A stretch of DNA of 64,000 nucleotides from Vicingaceae bacterium (GCA_026003395.1 BPHE01000001.1:269508-333507); one strand, 5' to 3'; counted from the first letter of the stretch, positions 18,033 to 27,550 are shown. The notes: generated by a model from the letters alone, not told the origin. Numbers and translations are program-made.

Positions 18033-18040
18033 CAAATATA
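18033..18040 (-). promoter_or_regulatory. -7 promoter element (TATATTTG) for the 70-residue lipoprotein gene
   Basis: Exact TAnnTTTG on the minus strand, 34 bases upstream of the ATG at 17998. Confidence 0.5.
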
Positions 18041-18065
18041 AAATAACTTTTTTAAATACAAAAAA

Positions 18066-18569
18066 TTATTTTTCTAAACTTATTACAATAGTTTTCCCAT
18101 CTGCAGTAGTATATTCCAAAACAAATTTATTTTTTTTCTTTTCTTTTACATTTACTTCAAATTCTTTTTCAACTTTTGAAGAAATATTGGGTAATGTTCC
18201 ATAATCGACTTTAAACAATATTTTACCACCTTTCTTTACTTCATAAACAAATGGAAAAACTATACCACTGGCAACATTGTTTTTTTCATATTGATCATAG
18301 GTAAAATACATTCCTCTCATATGCCCATAACAATATTTTTGGTCGTTTAATTCATATTTGTCACAACCGTTAAAAGTAATTTGACGAATAGAAGTAATAT
18401 CTAAAGAGTCGGTATTTCTTAAAGTATCATCTAAATTAATCGGGTTTCCATCAACTGTCATTTCTTTTACCGTCCATTCACCAACGATTCTTTTATTGAT
18501 TGTAGTCTTTTTACAAGAAAACACAAAAAAAGCAAAAGCAGATAAAGCAATAAATACAATTTTTTTCAT
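18066..18569 (-). CDS. Lipocalin-like lipoprotein
   Basis: 167 residues. Lipoprotein signal peptide with lipobox FVFSC (Cys19). The mature part starts KRIVGEWTVKEMTVDG, the hallmark of Bacteroidota lipocalin-like proteins, followed by strands such as IRQITFNGCDKYELND and a C-terminal KFVLEYTTADGKTIVISLEK; an eight-stranded barrel is expected. Lipocalin-like folds bind small hydrophobic ligands, but the ligand here is unknown. It has its own -7 element upstream. Confidence 0.78.
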   Translation of the reverse strand: MKKIVFIALSAFAFFVFSCKKTTINKRIVGEWTVKEMTVDGNPINLDDTLRNTDSLDITSIRQITFNGCDKYELNDQKYCYGHMRGMYFTYDQYEKNNVASGIVFPFVYEVKKGGKILFKVDYGTLPNISSKVEKEFEVNVKEKKKNKFVLEYTTADGKTIVISLEK

Positions 18570-18586
18570 ATTTATAAAATTTTAAG

Positions 18587-18594
18587 CAAAAATA
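18587..18594 (-). promoter_or_regulatory. -7 promoter element (TATTTTTG) for the lipocalin-like gene
   Basis: Exact TAnnTTTG on the minus strand, 17 bases upstream of the ATG at 18569. Confidence 0.5.
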
Positions 18595-18623
18595 TAAAAA
18601 TTTCAATATCTGAGAAATTAAAT

Positions 18624-18656
18624 AAAAAAAGAGCCACATTAAATGGCTCTTTTTTT
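18624..18656 (-). terminator. Rho-independent terminator after the TPR lipoprotein gene
   Basis: Perfect 13-base stem (18624-18636 with 18644-18656) around GAGCCA/TGGCTC with a seven-base loop; flanking A and T runs make it work in either direction. It lies 19 bases past the stop of the 18676 gene. Confidence 0.85.
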
Positions 18657-18675
18657 AAATTAAAGTATCTGACAA

Positions 18676-20403
18676 TTAATTTACAGCTGCTTGAAACTCA
18701 GAATTATTTCTGAATTTGATAAATTCGGCGTCGTCTTTAGCTTTTGCTTTCAAGGATGGATCTTTAGAAACTGCATTTTTAAGATTGCTTACCAACATAT
18801 CTGCATTATTCATTCTGGCAGCAGCAATTGCTTTTAAATAATAACCCATTGCAGAATCTTTATCGGGAGAGTTGTCTATAGTTTTAACAGCGCCATCCGG
18901 GTTACCATTGAGAAGTTGAGCCAATGCGGCATTGAAAGATGAACTACCGGAAAAACTGCTTACAGCTGAAGCATAATCCCCCCAGATGATATAAATAATT
19001 CCTTTGTTATAATTTACTTCCGGACCGGCACCTGCGGCTGCATCATAATATTCCATGGCTTTTTTCAAATTGCCTGATTTTCTTTCACAAACTCCTAAAT
19101 TGTTTTTCACAATAGGATTATTGGGCTTCAAAGTATTGGCTTTTTCAAATTGGGCTTTTGCATCATTTATTTTGTTTTGCATCACATATACATAACCTAA
19201 ATTGTTGGGGCCTCTCCAATCATTTGGATACACTTCAATTACTTTTTTATAGATTCTTTCTTTTTCATTTAAGTCATTGGTCACATAAGCAATGTGAAGT
19301 AATTCGTCTATAGTCAATGCATTGGGATTGGTTTTGCTTAATTCCATGATTTCGTTATCAGGACGGCTTAAGCTATCAGCCAAAATCCAAATTTCACTTC
19401 TACGAAGTTGGGGAAGAATTTTATCTTTCAACTCTTTGAAAGTTTCTGCCATGTTGCGAATTTCTTCTTCGCGTTTATTTACATCAGAATACATTTCCAG
19501 AACACGAATAATTAAATCTTTGTCTTTGATGTTTGAGGCTTGCATAAGTTTTTTGAAACCTTCCCAATCTTCACCTTTACCGGTTGCAGTGTAGAATCCG
19601 GGCTCAGTTGCTTTGGCAACTTTTTCTTTCTTCAAAACATCCACGGCAAATTTGGCTCCATGTTCGGCACGTTGATTTGCAAGATTCTCGTTTCTTGACA
19701 ATTCCCCTTCAGGCGATGCATATGCCTCTGTTTTCACTCCTTTTATCGTGGTTCTGGTTTGAGTAGCCAATCTTTTGGCATTTTCTTTCATGGACTTGAT
19801 ATCCGGTTTATTCAAATCACCACTTACGGGAGTGGTTGTATTAACAATATAATGAATATCGGCATAAATACTGATTTGATGGGAAGGTTTGAACTCATCT
19901 TTCCCCAAAATAGGTTTATCATCTGATTTTACCAATTTGGGTGTGATAATAGTTCCATCTGCAACTTTCACAGGATCAAACTTCTTGCTTTTGGATTTGT
20001 AGAATCCTTCAAGATTTAGAAACAACTCGGCTTTTTCCATTCCGGGTTGGTAAGGAATTTTTGCTGTATGTGAAAATTTGCCCCCTTCGGCATATTTAAT
20101 CACAATCCCTTCTCCTTCAACAGATTCTCCTTTCAAAGTTACCGGCGCAAAATTGGTTTCCCCACCATTGTATTTTAAGGTAGGTGTAATTACTCCTTTC
20201 ACTTTTTTATGAAAATACTTTGTAGGAAAACTTCCGGAAAGATTCATGACGATAGTATCCCCGTGCATCTCCAAGGGATTTGGCGTCACAGTATAATTAA
20301 CCTCATTGGCTCTTTTAGCCATTTTCTTGAGTGCATTACATGCCACAAGGCTTCCGGCCGCCAACACAATTAAAGAAGCATTTCGTAAATTTCTATAGTT
20401 CAT
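18676..20403 (-). CDS. Lipoprotein with OmpA-like and TPR domains
   Basis: 575 residues. A lipobox LVAC (Cys22) follows the signal peptide. Residues 35-140 look like an Ig-like beta domain (VTPNPLEMHGDTIVMNLSGSFP). Residues 176-260 resemble a divergent OmpA C-terminal domain (ISIYADIHYIV; AYASPEGELSRNENLANQRAEHG), which in the family binds peptidoglycan. Residues 365-500 hold TPRs (WRGPNNLGYVYVMQNKINDAKAQFEKANTLKPNN; GNLKKAMEYYDAA), quoted here as two separate stretches of the repeat. The parts point to an envelope scaffold, anchored in the outer membrane and possibly touching peptidoglycan. It ends in its own terminator. Exact function is unknown. Confidence 0.78.
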   Translation of the reverse strand: MNYRNLRNASLIVLAAGSLVACNALKKMAKRANEVNYTVTPNPLEMHGDTIVMNLSGSFPTKYFHKKVKGVITPTLKYNGGETNFAPVTLKGESVEGEGIVIKYAEGGKFSHTAKIPYQPGMEKAELFLNLEGFYKSKSKKFDPVKVADGTIITPKLVKSDDKPILGKDEFKPSHQISIYADIHYIVNTTTPVSGDLNKPDIKSMKENAKRLATQTRTTIKGVKTEAYASPEGELSRNENLANQRAEHGAKFAVDVLKKEKVAKATEPGFYTATGKGEDWEGFKKLMQASNIKDKDLIIRVLEMYSDVNKREEEIRNMAETFKELKDKILPQLRRSEIWILADSLSRPDNEIMELSKTNPNALTIDELLHIAYVTNDLNEKERIYKKVIEVYPNDWRGPNNLGYVYVMQNKINDAKAQFEKANTLKPNNPIVKNNLGVCERKSGNLKKAMEYYDAAAGAGPEVNYNKGIIYIIWGDYASAVSSFSGSSSFNAALAQLLNGNPDGAVKTIDNSPDKDSAMGYYLKAIAAARMNNADMLVSNLKNAVSKDPSLKAKAKDDAEFIKFRNNSEFQAAVN

Positions 20404-20471
20404 AGTTTTTTGGATTAAATTTTGGGCAATATTAAAAAATGTTTTTCAATTAAAAAAATCTATTTATGGTA

Positions 20472-20981
20472 TTAAAACTTTTTAACTGTACTAAAATCAT
20501 CGCATTCCTGTAAAATTTGAAAAATTTTTTTGCCATCAACAGGATCAATTTTTTCCGGCACGATTTCTAACATCGGCAGTATTACAAATTTTCTTTTGCG
20601 ATATAAAATATGTGGTATTTTAAGAAAATCGGTTATCACCACCTGATTGCCATAAAATATTATGTCAATATCTATTATTCTGTCTTTGTATAAGTTTGAT
20701 ACACTTTTATCTCTCCCGAGCTTTTTTTCTATGTCCTTTATTTGTTTCAATAATTCAATCGGATTTAATGAAGTCAACACTTCAACGGCACAATTAATAA
20801 ATAAATTGTTGGATTCATAGCCCCAGGCCTCACTTTCATAATATGAAGATTGTTTTAAAATTTTCCCTACAGCTTCTTCCAACATTTCTGTTGCATGCCG
20901 ACAATTTTGCAATTTATCACCCAAATTACTGCCAATTGACAATATCACCTTTTCCAACCTTTTGTTTTCGTTTTTGACCAT
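20472..20981 (-). CDS. folK: 2-amino-4-hydroxy-6-hydroxymethyldihydropteridine diphosphokinase
   Basis: FolK transfers pyrophosphate from ATP to hydroxymethyldihydropterin in folate synthesis. The 169-residue protein has VILSIGSNLGDKLQN at the N-terminus, SSYYESEAWGY near residue 42, FINCAVEVLT, LGRDK, RIIDIDIIFYGN (the DxD magnesium site) and IPHILYRKRKFVILPM with the family's P-H....R.FVL.P pattern. Length is normal. The gene is divergent from sppA across a 70-base gap. No other folate gene is in the window. Confidence 0.94.
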   Translation of the reverse strand: MVKNENKRLEKVILSIGSNLGDKLQNCRHATEMLEEAVGKILKQSSYYESEAWGYESNNLFINCAVEVLTSLNPIELLKQIKDIEKKLGRDKSVSNLYKDRIIDIDIIFYGNQVVITDFLKIPHILYRKRKFVILPMLEIVPEKIDPVDGKKIFQILQECDDFSTVKKF

Positions 20982-21019
20982 TTATCTATTTTTTCAGGCA
21001 TTAATATATGTAAATGATG

Positions 21020-21027
21020 TATATTTG
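21020..21027 (+). promoter_or_regulatory. -7 promoter element (TATATTTG) for sppA
   Basis: Exact TAnnTTTG 24 bases before the ATG at 21052. Confidence 0.5.
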
Positions 21028-21051
21028 GCAAAATTTTCCAAAAATTAATTT

Positions 21052-22854
21052 ATGGCTTCTTTTTTTAAAACTTTTTTTGCAGCATTGTTGGCTATTTTGG
21101 TTGCTCTTTTCATTGTAGTATTAATAATTTTTGGTGTTATTGCTTCTTCAGTGTCAAATATCAAAACTGAAATTGACAAAAAGGAATCCGCTTTGTCTAC
21201 ACCCAAAATTTTACACTTGAAAATCGATAATGAAATAAAGGATTATCAAGCCAACCCTTTCGAAAGTTTTGACTTTTTTCAAATGGATTTAGAAAAATCG
21301 GGGCTAACACTTTATCAATACATTCAAATTATTGATAACGCAAAATATGATGAAAACATCAAAGGTATATATCTTGAAATTTCTCCTTTTTTCCGTTCGG
21401 GCTCTTCCAATTTATTTGAATTAAGACAAGCCCTCGAAGATTTTAGAACCTCAGGAAAACCTGTTTATGCATATTCTGAAGTATATTCGCAAGGTGCATA
21501 TTTCCTTGCTTCTGTGGCTGACAGCATTTTTCTGAACCCGGCGGGTATGATGGAATGGAAAGGTATCTCTTATGAAGTTGCTTTTCTGAAAGGATTGCTA
21601 AATAAACTGGAAATCGACCCGCAAATCATCCGTCATGGCAAATTTAAAAGTGCCGTCGAGCCTTTTATTCTTGAAAAAATGAGTGATGAAAATCGTTTGC
21701 AGATCAAGCAATTAGTTAACAGCATCTGGAATGAGATTGTAGAACATGTTTCTAAATCAAGAAAAATTTCTAAAGATTCTCTCAATCTGATTGCCAACGA
21801 AATTCTTGTTCGCACCCCTGAAAACGCCATTGCAATGAAAATGGTAGATATGCTCGCCTACAAAGATCAAGTTGATTCTATTTTTAATGTAAAATTAAAC
21901 ATCCCTGCCGAATCCAAAACAGGGAAAAAAGCCGTTGTTAAAGACAAATTTATATCTGCTTCAAAATACTTCAAAACAATCAAAAAAACATACGGAAATG
22001 ATCGCATTGCTATTTTGTATGCTTCCGGTGATATTGTTGACGGAAAAGGTGAACCAAATGAAATATCACCGGAAAGGTTGGTAAAATATATCAAAAAACT
22101 AAAAGATGACGAAAAAATAAAAGCCGTAATTTTAAGGGTAAATTCTCCCGGGGGAAGCGCACTTGCTTCGGATATCATTTGGAGGGAATTGATATTATTA
22201 AAAAAAGAAAAACCTTTGATTGTCTCTATGGGTAATGTGGCTGCTTCCGGTGGTTATTATATTTCATGCATGGCCGACGAACTATTGGCCACACCACTGA
22301 CTATCACCGGTTCTATTGGTGTTTTTGGTATCATCCCCAACATGAAACAATTTTACAATAATAAATTAGGTATAACCTTTGACACAGTAAAAACAAATCT
22401 CCATTCCGATTTAATGACTGTCAACCGTCCATTGACCGACTTTGAAAAACAAGTAATTCAAGACGGCATTGAAAAAATCTATGATGATTTTATTTCAAAA
22501 GTGGCTCAAGGTAGAAATTTAAAAAAATCAACTGTCGACAGCGTTGGTCAAGGAAGAGTTTGGGCAGGAGTCGATGCAAAACACATTGGGCTTGTCGATC
22601 AGTTAGGCGGATTGAAAATGGCAATAGACATAGCAAAAGAAAAAGCAGGTTTAGATAAAAAAGATATTCAGGTTGTCACATACCCCAAAACGGACAATGT
22701 ATGGTTTGAATTTTTTTCATCCCTGAATGAAAACGTTAAGGAAACTTTGGCCAAACATTTCTTTGAAGAAGAATATAAAACATTCCGTAAAATTCAAAAT
22801 GTAAAAAAAATTCAGGGAATACAGGCAAGATGTCTGATTTGCCCGGAGTTTTAA
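21052..22854 (+). CDS. sppA: Signal peptide peptidase SppA (protease IV, 67K type)
   Basis: SppA is a membrane-bound serine protease that clears leftover signal peptides. The 600-residue protein has an N-terminal membrane helix (residues 6-32, LLAILVALFIVVLIIFGVI) and two tandem crotonase-like domains. The catalytic pair is visible: Lys199 in GKFKSAVEP of the first domain and Ser399 in AASGGYY of the second, followed by ITGSIGVFGI. The double-domain length matches the E. coli form rather than the short Bacillus form. It has its own promoter and is followed by a 310-base gap. Confidence 0.94.
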   Translation: MASFFKTFFAALLAILVALFIVVLIIFGVIASSVSNIKTEIDKKESALSTPKILHLKIDNEIKDYQANPFESFDFFQMDLEKSGLTLYQYIQIIDNAKYDENIKGIYLEISPFFRSGSSNLFELRQALEDFRTSGKPVYAYSEVYSQGAYFLASVADSIFLNPAGMMEWKGISYEVAFLKGLLNKLEIDPQIIRHGKFKSAVEPFILEKMSDENRLQIKQLVNSIWNEIVEHVSKSRKISKDSLNLIANEILVRTPENAIAMKMVDMLAYKDQVDSIFNVKLNIPAESKTGKKAVVKDKFISASKYFKTIKKTYGNDRIAILYASGDIVDGKGEPNEISPERLVKYIKKLKDDEKIKAVILRVNSPGGSALASDIIWRELILLKKEKPLIVSMGNVAASGGYYISCMADELLATPLTITGSIGVFGIIPNMKQFYNNKLGITFDTVKTNLHSDLMTVNRPLTDFEKQVIQDGIEKIYDDFISKVAQGRNLKKSTVDSVGQGRVWAGVDAKHIGLVDQLGGLKMAIDIAKEKAGLDKKDIQVVTYPKTDNVWFEFFSSLNENVKETLAKHFFEEEYKTFRKIQNVKKIQGIQARCLICPEF

Positions 22855-23164
22855 TTTCATATTGAATTTAGCATTCAGCCTTTAAATTGTAAATTTAAAC
22901 CTTGCAGGGTATTGTGTTGCTCATTTAATGAAATAGTTCATCTCTGCATTTTTTTCAACAACTACCAAAACATCTCTTTGTTATAGACCGGAATCTAACA
23001 TAAATGAATTTTTCATAAATATTTTACCACAATTTTTCTTTACCCCCCCCCCATGAAGAAAGAGGCCTTTTTAGAAAAATTATATTTTTTCAAAATACAC
23101 CCCCCATTTTTTTAGGGTATATTTTATTTTTTTATACTTTTGCCGTGAATTTAAAACTAAAAAT
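22855..23164. other. Gene-free leader region upstream of glnN with poly-C tracts
   Basis: About 310 AT-rich bases without a credible gene. It holds a run of ten C at 23043-23052, a run of six C at 23100-23105, and an exact -7 element at 23135-23142. No riboswitch-like fold was recognised. Confidence 0.6.
23135..23142 (+). promoter_or_regulatory. -7 promoter element (TACTTTTG) for glnN
   Basis: Exact TAnnTTTG, 22 bases before the ATG at 23165. The region where a -33 TTG should lie is only T-rich. Confidence 0.5.
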
Positions 23165-25351
23165 ATGATAACAAAAAGATTGAAATCCATAGAAAAACTG
23201 CTTGAAAGAAATATCAGAGAATTTCAACAAGAAGAGAAAAAAATCTCTGAAATTTACGGAAGTCAGGTTTTTAATGAAATGGTCATGCGTTCATATTTAT
23301 CAAGAGATGCCTATAAAAAACTCAGGAATATCATTGAACATGGCGGACAAATTGATAAAGAATTGGCCGACGTAGTAGCTTCGGCTATGAAAGATTGGGC
23401 CATCAGTAAAGGAGCGACACATTATACCCATTGGTTTCAACCCCTTAATGGACTGACTGCCGAAAAGCATGACGCTTTTTTTGAACCAACAGCAGAAGGT
23501 TTGGCAATAGAAACTTTTGACGGAGACAAACTAACCCAACAAGAACCGGACGCCTCCAGTTTTCCCAGTGGAGGTATAAGAAACACCTTTGAAGCAAGAG
23601 GTTATACTGCTTGGGACCCTACCTCACCGGCATTTATTCTCGGTGGGACCTTATGTATTCCTACCATTTTTGTCTCTTATACGGGCGAAGCGTTGGATTA
23701 TAAAACTCCTTTATTACGATCGCTTCATGCAATTGACAAAGCAGCCACAGAAGTTTGCCAATATTTTGACAAGAATATTACAAAAGTTTATCCTACATTG
23801 GGTTGGGAGCAAGAATATTTTTTAATCGACAAAGCATTTTATTATTCTCGTCCCGACATTATGCTCACAGGCCGTGCATTGATTGGATATGGTCCGGCAA
23901 AAGGGCAACAATTGGAGGATCATTATTTTGGCAGCATTCCGTCAAGGGTAAGTGCATTTATGAGAGAATTGGAATATGAGGCACACCGTTTGGGAATACC
24001 TATAAAAACAAGACACAACGAAGTGGCTCCCAACCAATTTGAATGCGCCCCAATATACGAAGAGGTCAATTTGGCCGTAGACCATAACCAGCTGTTGATG
24101 GATCTAATGCCGCGTGTTGCTGCCAAACATAACTTTGTTGTTTTACTTCACGAAAAACCATTCAAAGGCCTCAATGGATCGGGTAAACATAACAATTGGT
24201 CATTGGCTACCAATACAGGCGTTAATTTATTAAGCCCCGGGAAAAACCCAAAAAGCAATCTGCAATTTTTGACTTTTTTTATCAACACAATCAAAGCCAT
24301 ACATGACAATGCGGATATACTCAGAGCTAGTATTGCATCAGCATCAAACGATCATAGATTAGGTGCAAATGAGGCGCCACCTGCCATTATTTCGGTATTT
24401 ATAGGAAGCTACCTGACCGGTCTGCTTGATGATTTGGAACAAAGTGTCAAAACCGGAAAAATGACCCCGGAAGAAAAAACCGTATTAAAACTTAACATTG
24501 GTAAAATACCTCAAATTTTGCGTGACAATACCGACAGAAACAGAACATCACCATTTGCATTTACAGGCAACAAATTTGAGTTCAGGGCAGTTGGTTCCAG
24601 TGCAAACTGCGCATCGGCAATGACGGTTTTAAATTCCATTGTAGCCAACCAATTGATAGAATTTAAAGCCAACGTAGATAAATTAATCGCGAAAGGACTT
24701 AGCAAAGATGAAGCCATTTTTAACGAACTTAAACGTTGTATCAAGGTATCCAAAAAAATTCGATTCGAGGGTAATGGATATAGTGAAGAATGGGTTAAAG
24801 AAGCGAAAAAAAGAGGATTGTCAAATATTAAAGATACACCCAGAGCACTTGACATTTTTGACAAAAAAGAAACCAAAAAACTATTTTCCGATTTAGGGGT
24901 TTTGACTGAAAAAGAATTAGAAGCCCGTCATGAAATAGAATTGGATAAATATACCTTAAAGGTACAAATTGAATCGAGAGTGCTTGGCGATATAGTTTTG
25001 ACGCACATCATTCCTTCGGCAATAAAATATCAAAACGAATTGATCAAAAACCTGGAAGGGCTTTACAATGTTTATGGCAAAAAAGCAGATGAATTAACCA
25101 CTACGACCAAAAAACTAGTAGAAGAAATATCTAGCCATATCAACAAACTTTACCAACTTACAGAGTCGATGGTCGATGCCCGAAAGAAAGCAAATAAAAT
25201 AGAAAGTTCCAGGGAAAAGGCCATTGCCTATTGTGACGAGGTGCTCCCTCATTTTGACCAAATCAAATACCATTGCGACAAATTAGAACTTTTAGTAGAC
25301 GACAACTTATGGCCCATGCCTAAAATGAAAGAGATTTTATTTACACGTTAA
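23165..25351 (+). CDS. glnN: Glutamine synthetase, type III
   Basis: It makes glutamine from glutamate, ammonia and ATP. The 728-residue length is typical of GSIII, the form common in Bacteroidota, and much longer than GSI (about 470). Visible motifs are THYTHWFQPL (about 81), GWEQEYFLID (metal-binding Glu in the beta-barrel), RHNEVAPNQFECAP, the GSIII mark FKGLNGSGKHNNWSL with the active-site loop, and NRTSPFAFTGNKFEFRAVGS. A helical C-terminal tail rich in Lys and Glu (about 590-710) is also a GSIII trait. It is monocistronic, with a promoter at 23135; no PII or ammonium transporter gene is next to it. Confidence 0.96.
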   Translation: MITKRLKSIEKLLERNIREFQQEEKKISEIYGSQVFNEMVMRSYLSRDAYKKLRNIIEHGGQIDKELADVVASAMKDWAISKGATHYTHWFQPLNGLTAEKHDAFFEPTAEGLAIETFDGDKLTQQEPDASSFPSGGIRNTFEARGYTAWDPTSPAFILGGTLCIPTIFVSYTGEALDYKTPLLRSLHAIDKAATEVCQYFDKNITKVYPTLGWEQEYFLIDKAFYYSRPDIMLTGRALIGYGPAKGQQLEDHYFGSIPSRVSAFMRELEYEAHRLGIPIKTRHNEVAPNQFECAPIYEEVNLAVDHNQLLMDLMPRVAAKHNFVVLLHEKPFKGLNGSGKHNNWSLATNTGVNLLSPGKNPKSNLQFLTFFINTIKAIHDNADILRASIASASNDHRLGANEAPPAIISVFIGSYLTGLLDDLEQSVKTGKMTPEEKTVLKLNIGKIPQILRDNTDRNRTSPFAFTGNKFEFRAVGSSANCASAMTVLNSIVANQLIEFKANVDKLIAKGLSKDEAIFNELKRCIKVSKKIRFEGNGYSEEWVKEAKKRGLSNIKDTPRALDIFDKKETKKLFSDLGVLTEKELEARHEIELDKYTLKVQIESRVLGDIVLTHIIPSAIKYQNELIKNLEGLYNVYGKKADELTTTTKKLVEEISSHINKLYQLTESMVDARKKANKIESSREKAIAYCDEVLPHFDQIKYHCDKLELLVDDNLWPMPKMKEILFTR

Positions 25352-25501
25352 ATAATTTTTATTTAATTCTATATTAATAATAGAAAAAAAAGTTTTTTTG
25401 CTTTCATCCAAAACACATAACGAAAGGCAATGTTGATTAAATTTTGCTATTTAAAAAATATCCACTAAATTAGTGCCCGTTTTTAGAATAAAAAAATAAG
25501 T

Positions 25502-27529
25502 ATGAAATCAAAAATTATCGGATTATTATTCTTATTGGTGACCATACCGGCATTGGCACAAAAGAATTATAAAAAAGAAGCTGATGTTGCGTTTGAAGGA
25601 GAGAAATACTACAAATGTATTGAGCTCTATAAAAAAGCCTATGAAAAAGAAAGAAAAGCATCGGTTAAAGCCGAGATATTATTTAAAATAGGAGAGGCCT
25701 ACAGGTTGAGTGATAATTGTGGTGATGCCATTGTATGGTATGATAAGGCCATCAAAGCGCAATACAGCGACCCTATTGTATATTTACACATTGCAGATTG
25801 TTACAGGTTACAAGGCAAATATGACGAAGCCATTGTAAATTATAACAAATACAAAGCAGCCAATCCACAAGATAAAAGAGGAGAAGAAGGAATAAAAGCT
25901 TGTGAACAGGCCCAACAATGGATAGAAAAACCCACTCGCTATGTAATCACCCCCATGCCCTTTATCAATTCCGAACAATATGATTTTTCTCCCACATTTG
26001 CCGACAAAAAAAATCAACTAATTTACTTTACTTCTACAAGAATAGGATCCACAGGAGAAGGCGTATCAGATGTCACTGGGCAAAGTTTTGCTGATATTTA
26101 CGAAGTTAAAAGAGACAAGAATGGCAAATGGAGTGAACCCACATTGCTTGGCCCGGAGATCAACTCTGAATTTGAGGAAGGTGCTGCATGCGTCAACTCT
26201 AAAGCTAATCAGCTATTTTTTACCCGCTGCAAATTTGACAAATTTGGAGTTTTTGGATGTCAGATTTTGGTAAGCCGTAAGAAGGGAACCTCCTGGGGGG
26301 AAGCAGAAGTCATTCCAATAGCACCCGATACTATCACTGTCGGTCATCCTGCTATATCTCCCGATGATCAGACTTTGGTTTTTGCATCGGATATGCCGGG
26401 AGGATTTGGTGGTAAAGACCTTTGGTATGTGACTTATGATAAAAGATCACGTTCATGGAGCCAACCTATCAATTTAGGCCCTGAAATCAACACCCCCGGA
26501 AATGAAATGTTTCCGTTTATCAGAGATGACAATGTTCTATATTTTGCTTCGGATGGACATCCAGGTATGGGAGGACTTGATATCTTCAAAGCAGAACCCA
26601 TCGGGCCGAATCAATGGGGAAAGGTAACAAACATGCAATACCCTATCAATTCGCCTTACAACGATTTTGGTATTACGTTTGAAGGTACTGAAGAAAAAGG
26701 TTTTTTTACATCAAGCCGGGAAGGAGGAAAAGGAGCTGACGATATCTGGGAATTTTACCTACCTCCTCTTCAATTTGCTTTAGTAGGTACCGTTGTTGAT
26801 TTGGAAACTAAAAAACCTTTGGCCGGCGCCAAAGTAAAACTCATTGGCAGCGATGGTACAACTCACGAAATCACCACTGATGACAATGGATTTTTTGCAT
26901 TCGAAACCAACGGTAATGAACGATACATTAAACCAAATACCTCCTATCAAATCATTGTTTCAAAAGATGGATATTTGAATGCAAAAGGTAAAGAATCAAC
27001 CATTGGATACAATGAATCCAAAAAATTTCAACATATCTATGAATTGCAACCAATTGCCAAACCTATAGTTCTACCTGAAATTGTATATGAATACAACAAA
27101 GCTACTCTTACCGACCAGGCAAAAGATTCGCTTGAATACCTCTACAAAATTATGATTGACAACCCGAACATTGTAATCGAACTTCGTTCACATACTGACT
27201 TTAGAGGTAGCGACAATTACAATTTAAAACTCTCTCAAAAACGTGCCGAATCGGCTGTGAATTTCTTGATAGAAAAAGGTATTGAACCCGACAGAATGGT
27301 GGCAAAAGGTTACGGAGAAAAAATGCCGCGCGTTTTAGACAGGGATATGGGACCATTCAAAAAAGGGACCGTTTTATCCGAGTCATTTATCAAAAGCTTA
27401 AAAGATCCCGAACAAATCGAATATGCACACCAACTCAATCGTCGCACTGAGTTTACTGTACTTCGCACAGATTATGTACCCAAAAAACAACCCGAAAATA
27501 GCGGCAATCAAGAGCAAAACCAACAGTAG
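25502..27529 (+). CDS. PorE-like TPR/beta-propeller/CRD/OmpA protein
   Basis: 675 residues with the domain order known from the T9SS component PorE of Porphyromonas: signal peptide (1-19), TPRs (about 20-145: GEKYYKCIELYKKAY, DNCGDAIVWYDKAI, GKYDEAIVNYNKYKA), a PD40-type beta-propeller (160-420: INSEFEEGAAC, PAISPDDQTLVFASDMPGGFGG, LYFASDGHPGMGGLD), a carboxypeptidase regulatory-like domain (425-500) and an OmpA C-terminal domain (520-650: IVIELRSHTDFRGSDNYN, LSQKRAESAVNFL), which binds peptidoglycan. PorE is thought to tie the T9SS machine to peptidoglycan. Bacteroidota often carry several paralogues, usually beside porP/sprF; no such neighbour is here, so it may be a paralogue and not PorE itself. 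Unlike a lipoprotein, it has an ordinary signal peptide (ALAQ). Confidence 0.85.
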   Translation: MKSKIIGLLFLLVTIPALAQKNYKKEADVAFEGEKYYKCIELYKKAYEKERKASVKAEILFKIGEAYRLSDNCGDAIVWYDKAIKAQYSDPIVYLHIADCYRLQGKYDEAIVNYNKYKAANPQDKRGEEGIKACEQAQQWIEKPTRYVITPMPFINSEQYDFSPTFADKKNQLIYFTSTRIGSTGEGVSDVTGQSFADIYEVKRDKNGKWSEPTLLGPEINSEFEEGAACVNSKANQLFFTRCKFDKFGVFGCQILVSRKKGTSWGEAEVIPIAPDTITVGHPAISPDDQTLVFASDMPGGFGGKDLWYVTYDKRSRSWSQPINLGPEINTPGNEMFPFIRDDNVLYFASDGHPGMGGLDIFKAEPIGPNQWGKVTNMQYPINSPYNDFGITFEGTEEKGFFTSSREGGKGADDIWEFYLPPLQFALVGTVVDLETKKPLAGAKVKLIGSDGTTHEITTDDNGFFAFETNGNERYIKPNTSYQIIVSKDGYLNAKGKESTIGYNESKKFQHIYELQPIAKPIVLPEIVYEYNKATLTDQAKDSLEYLYKIMIDNPNIVIELRSHTDFRGSDNYNLKLSQKRAESAVNFLIEKGIEPDRMVAKGYGEKMPRVLDRDMGPFKKGTVLSESFIKSLKDPEQIEYAHQLNRRTEFTVLRTDYVPKKQPENSGNQEQNQQ

Positions 27530-27550
27530 ATTTAATATAACAATTCATTA

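Noticed and set aside
23053..23115. A possible 20-residue leader peptide (MKKEAFLEK...) in the glnN leader
   Set aside because: It lies upstream of the -7 element, so it would not be in the glnN transcript, and no attenuator hairpin was found.
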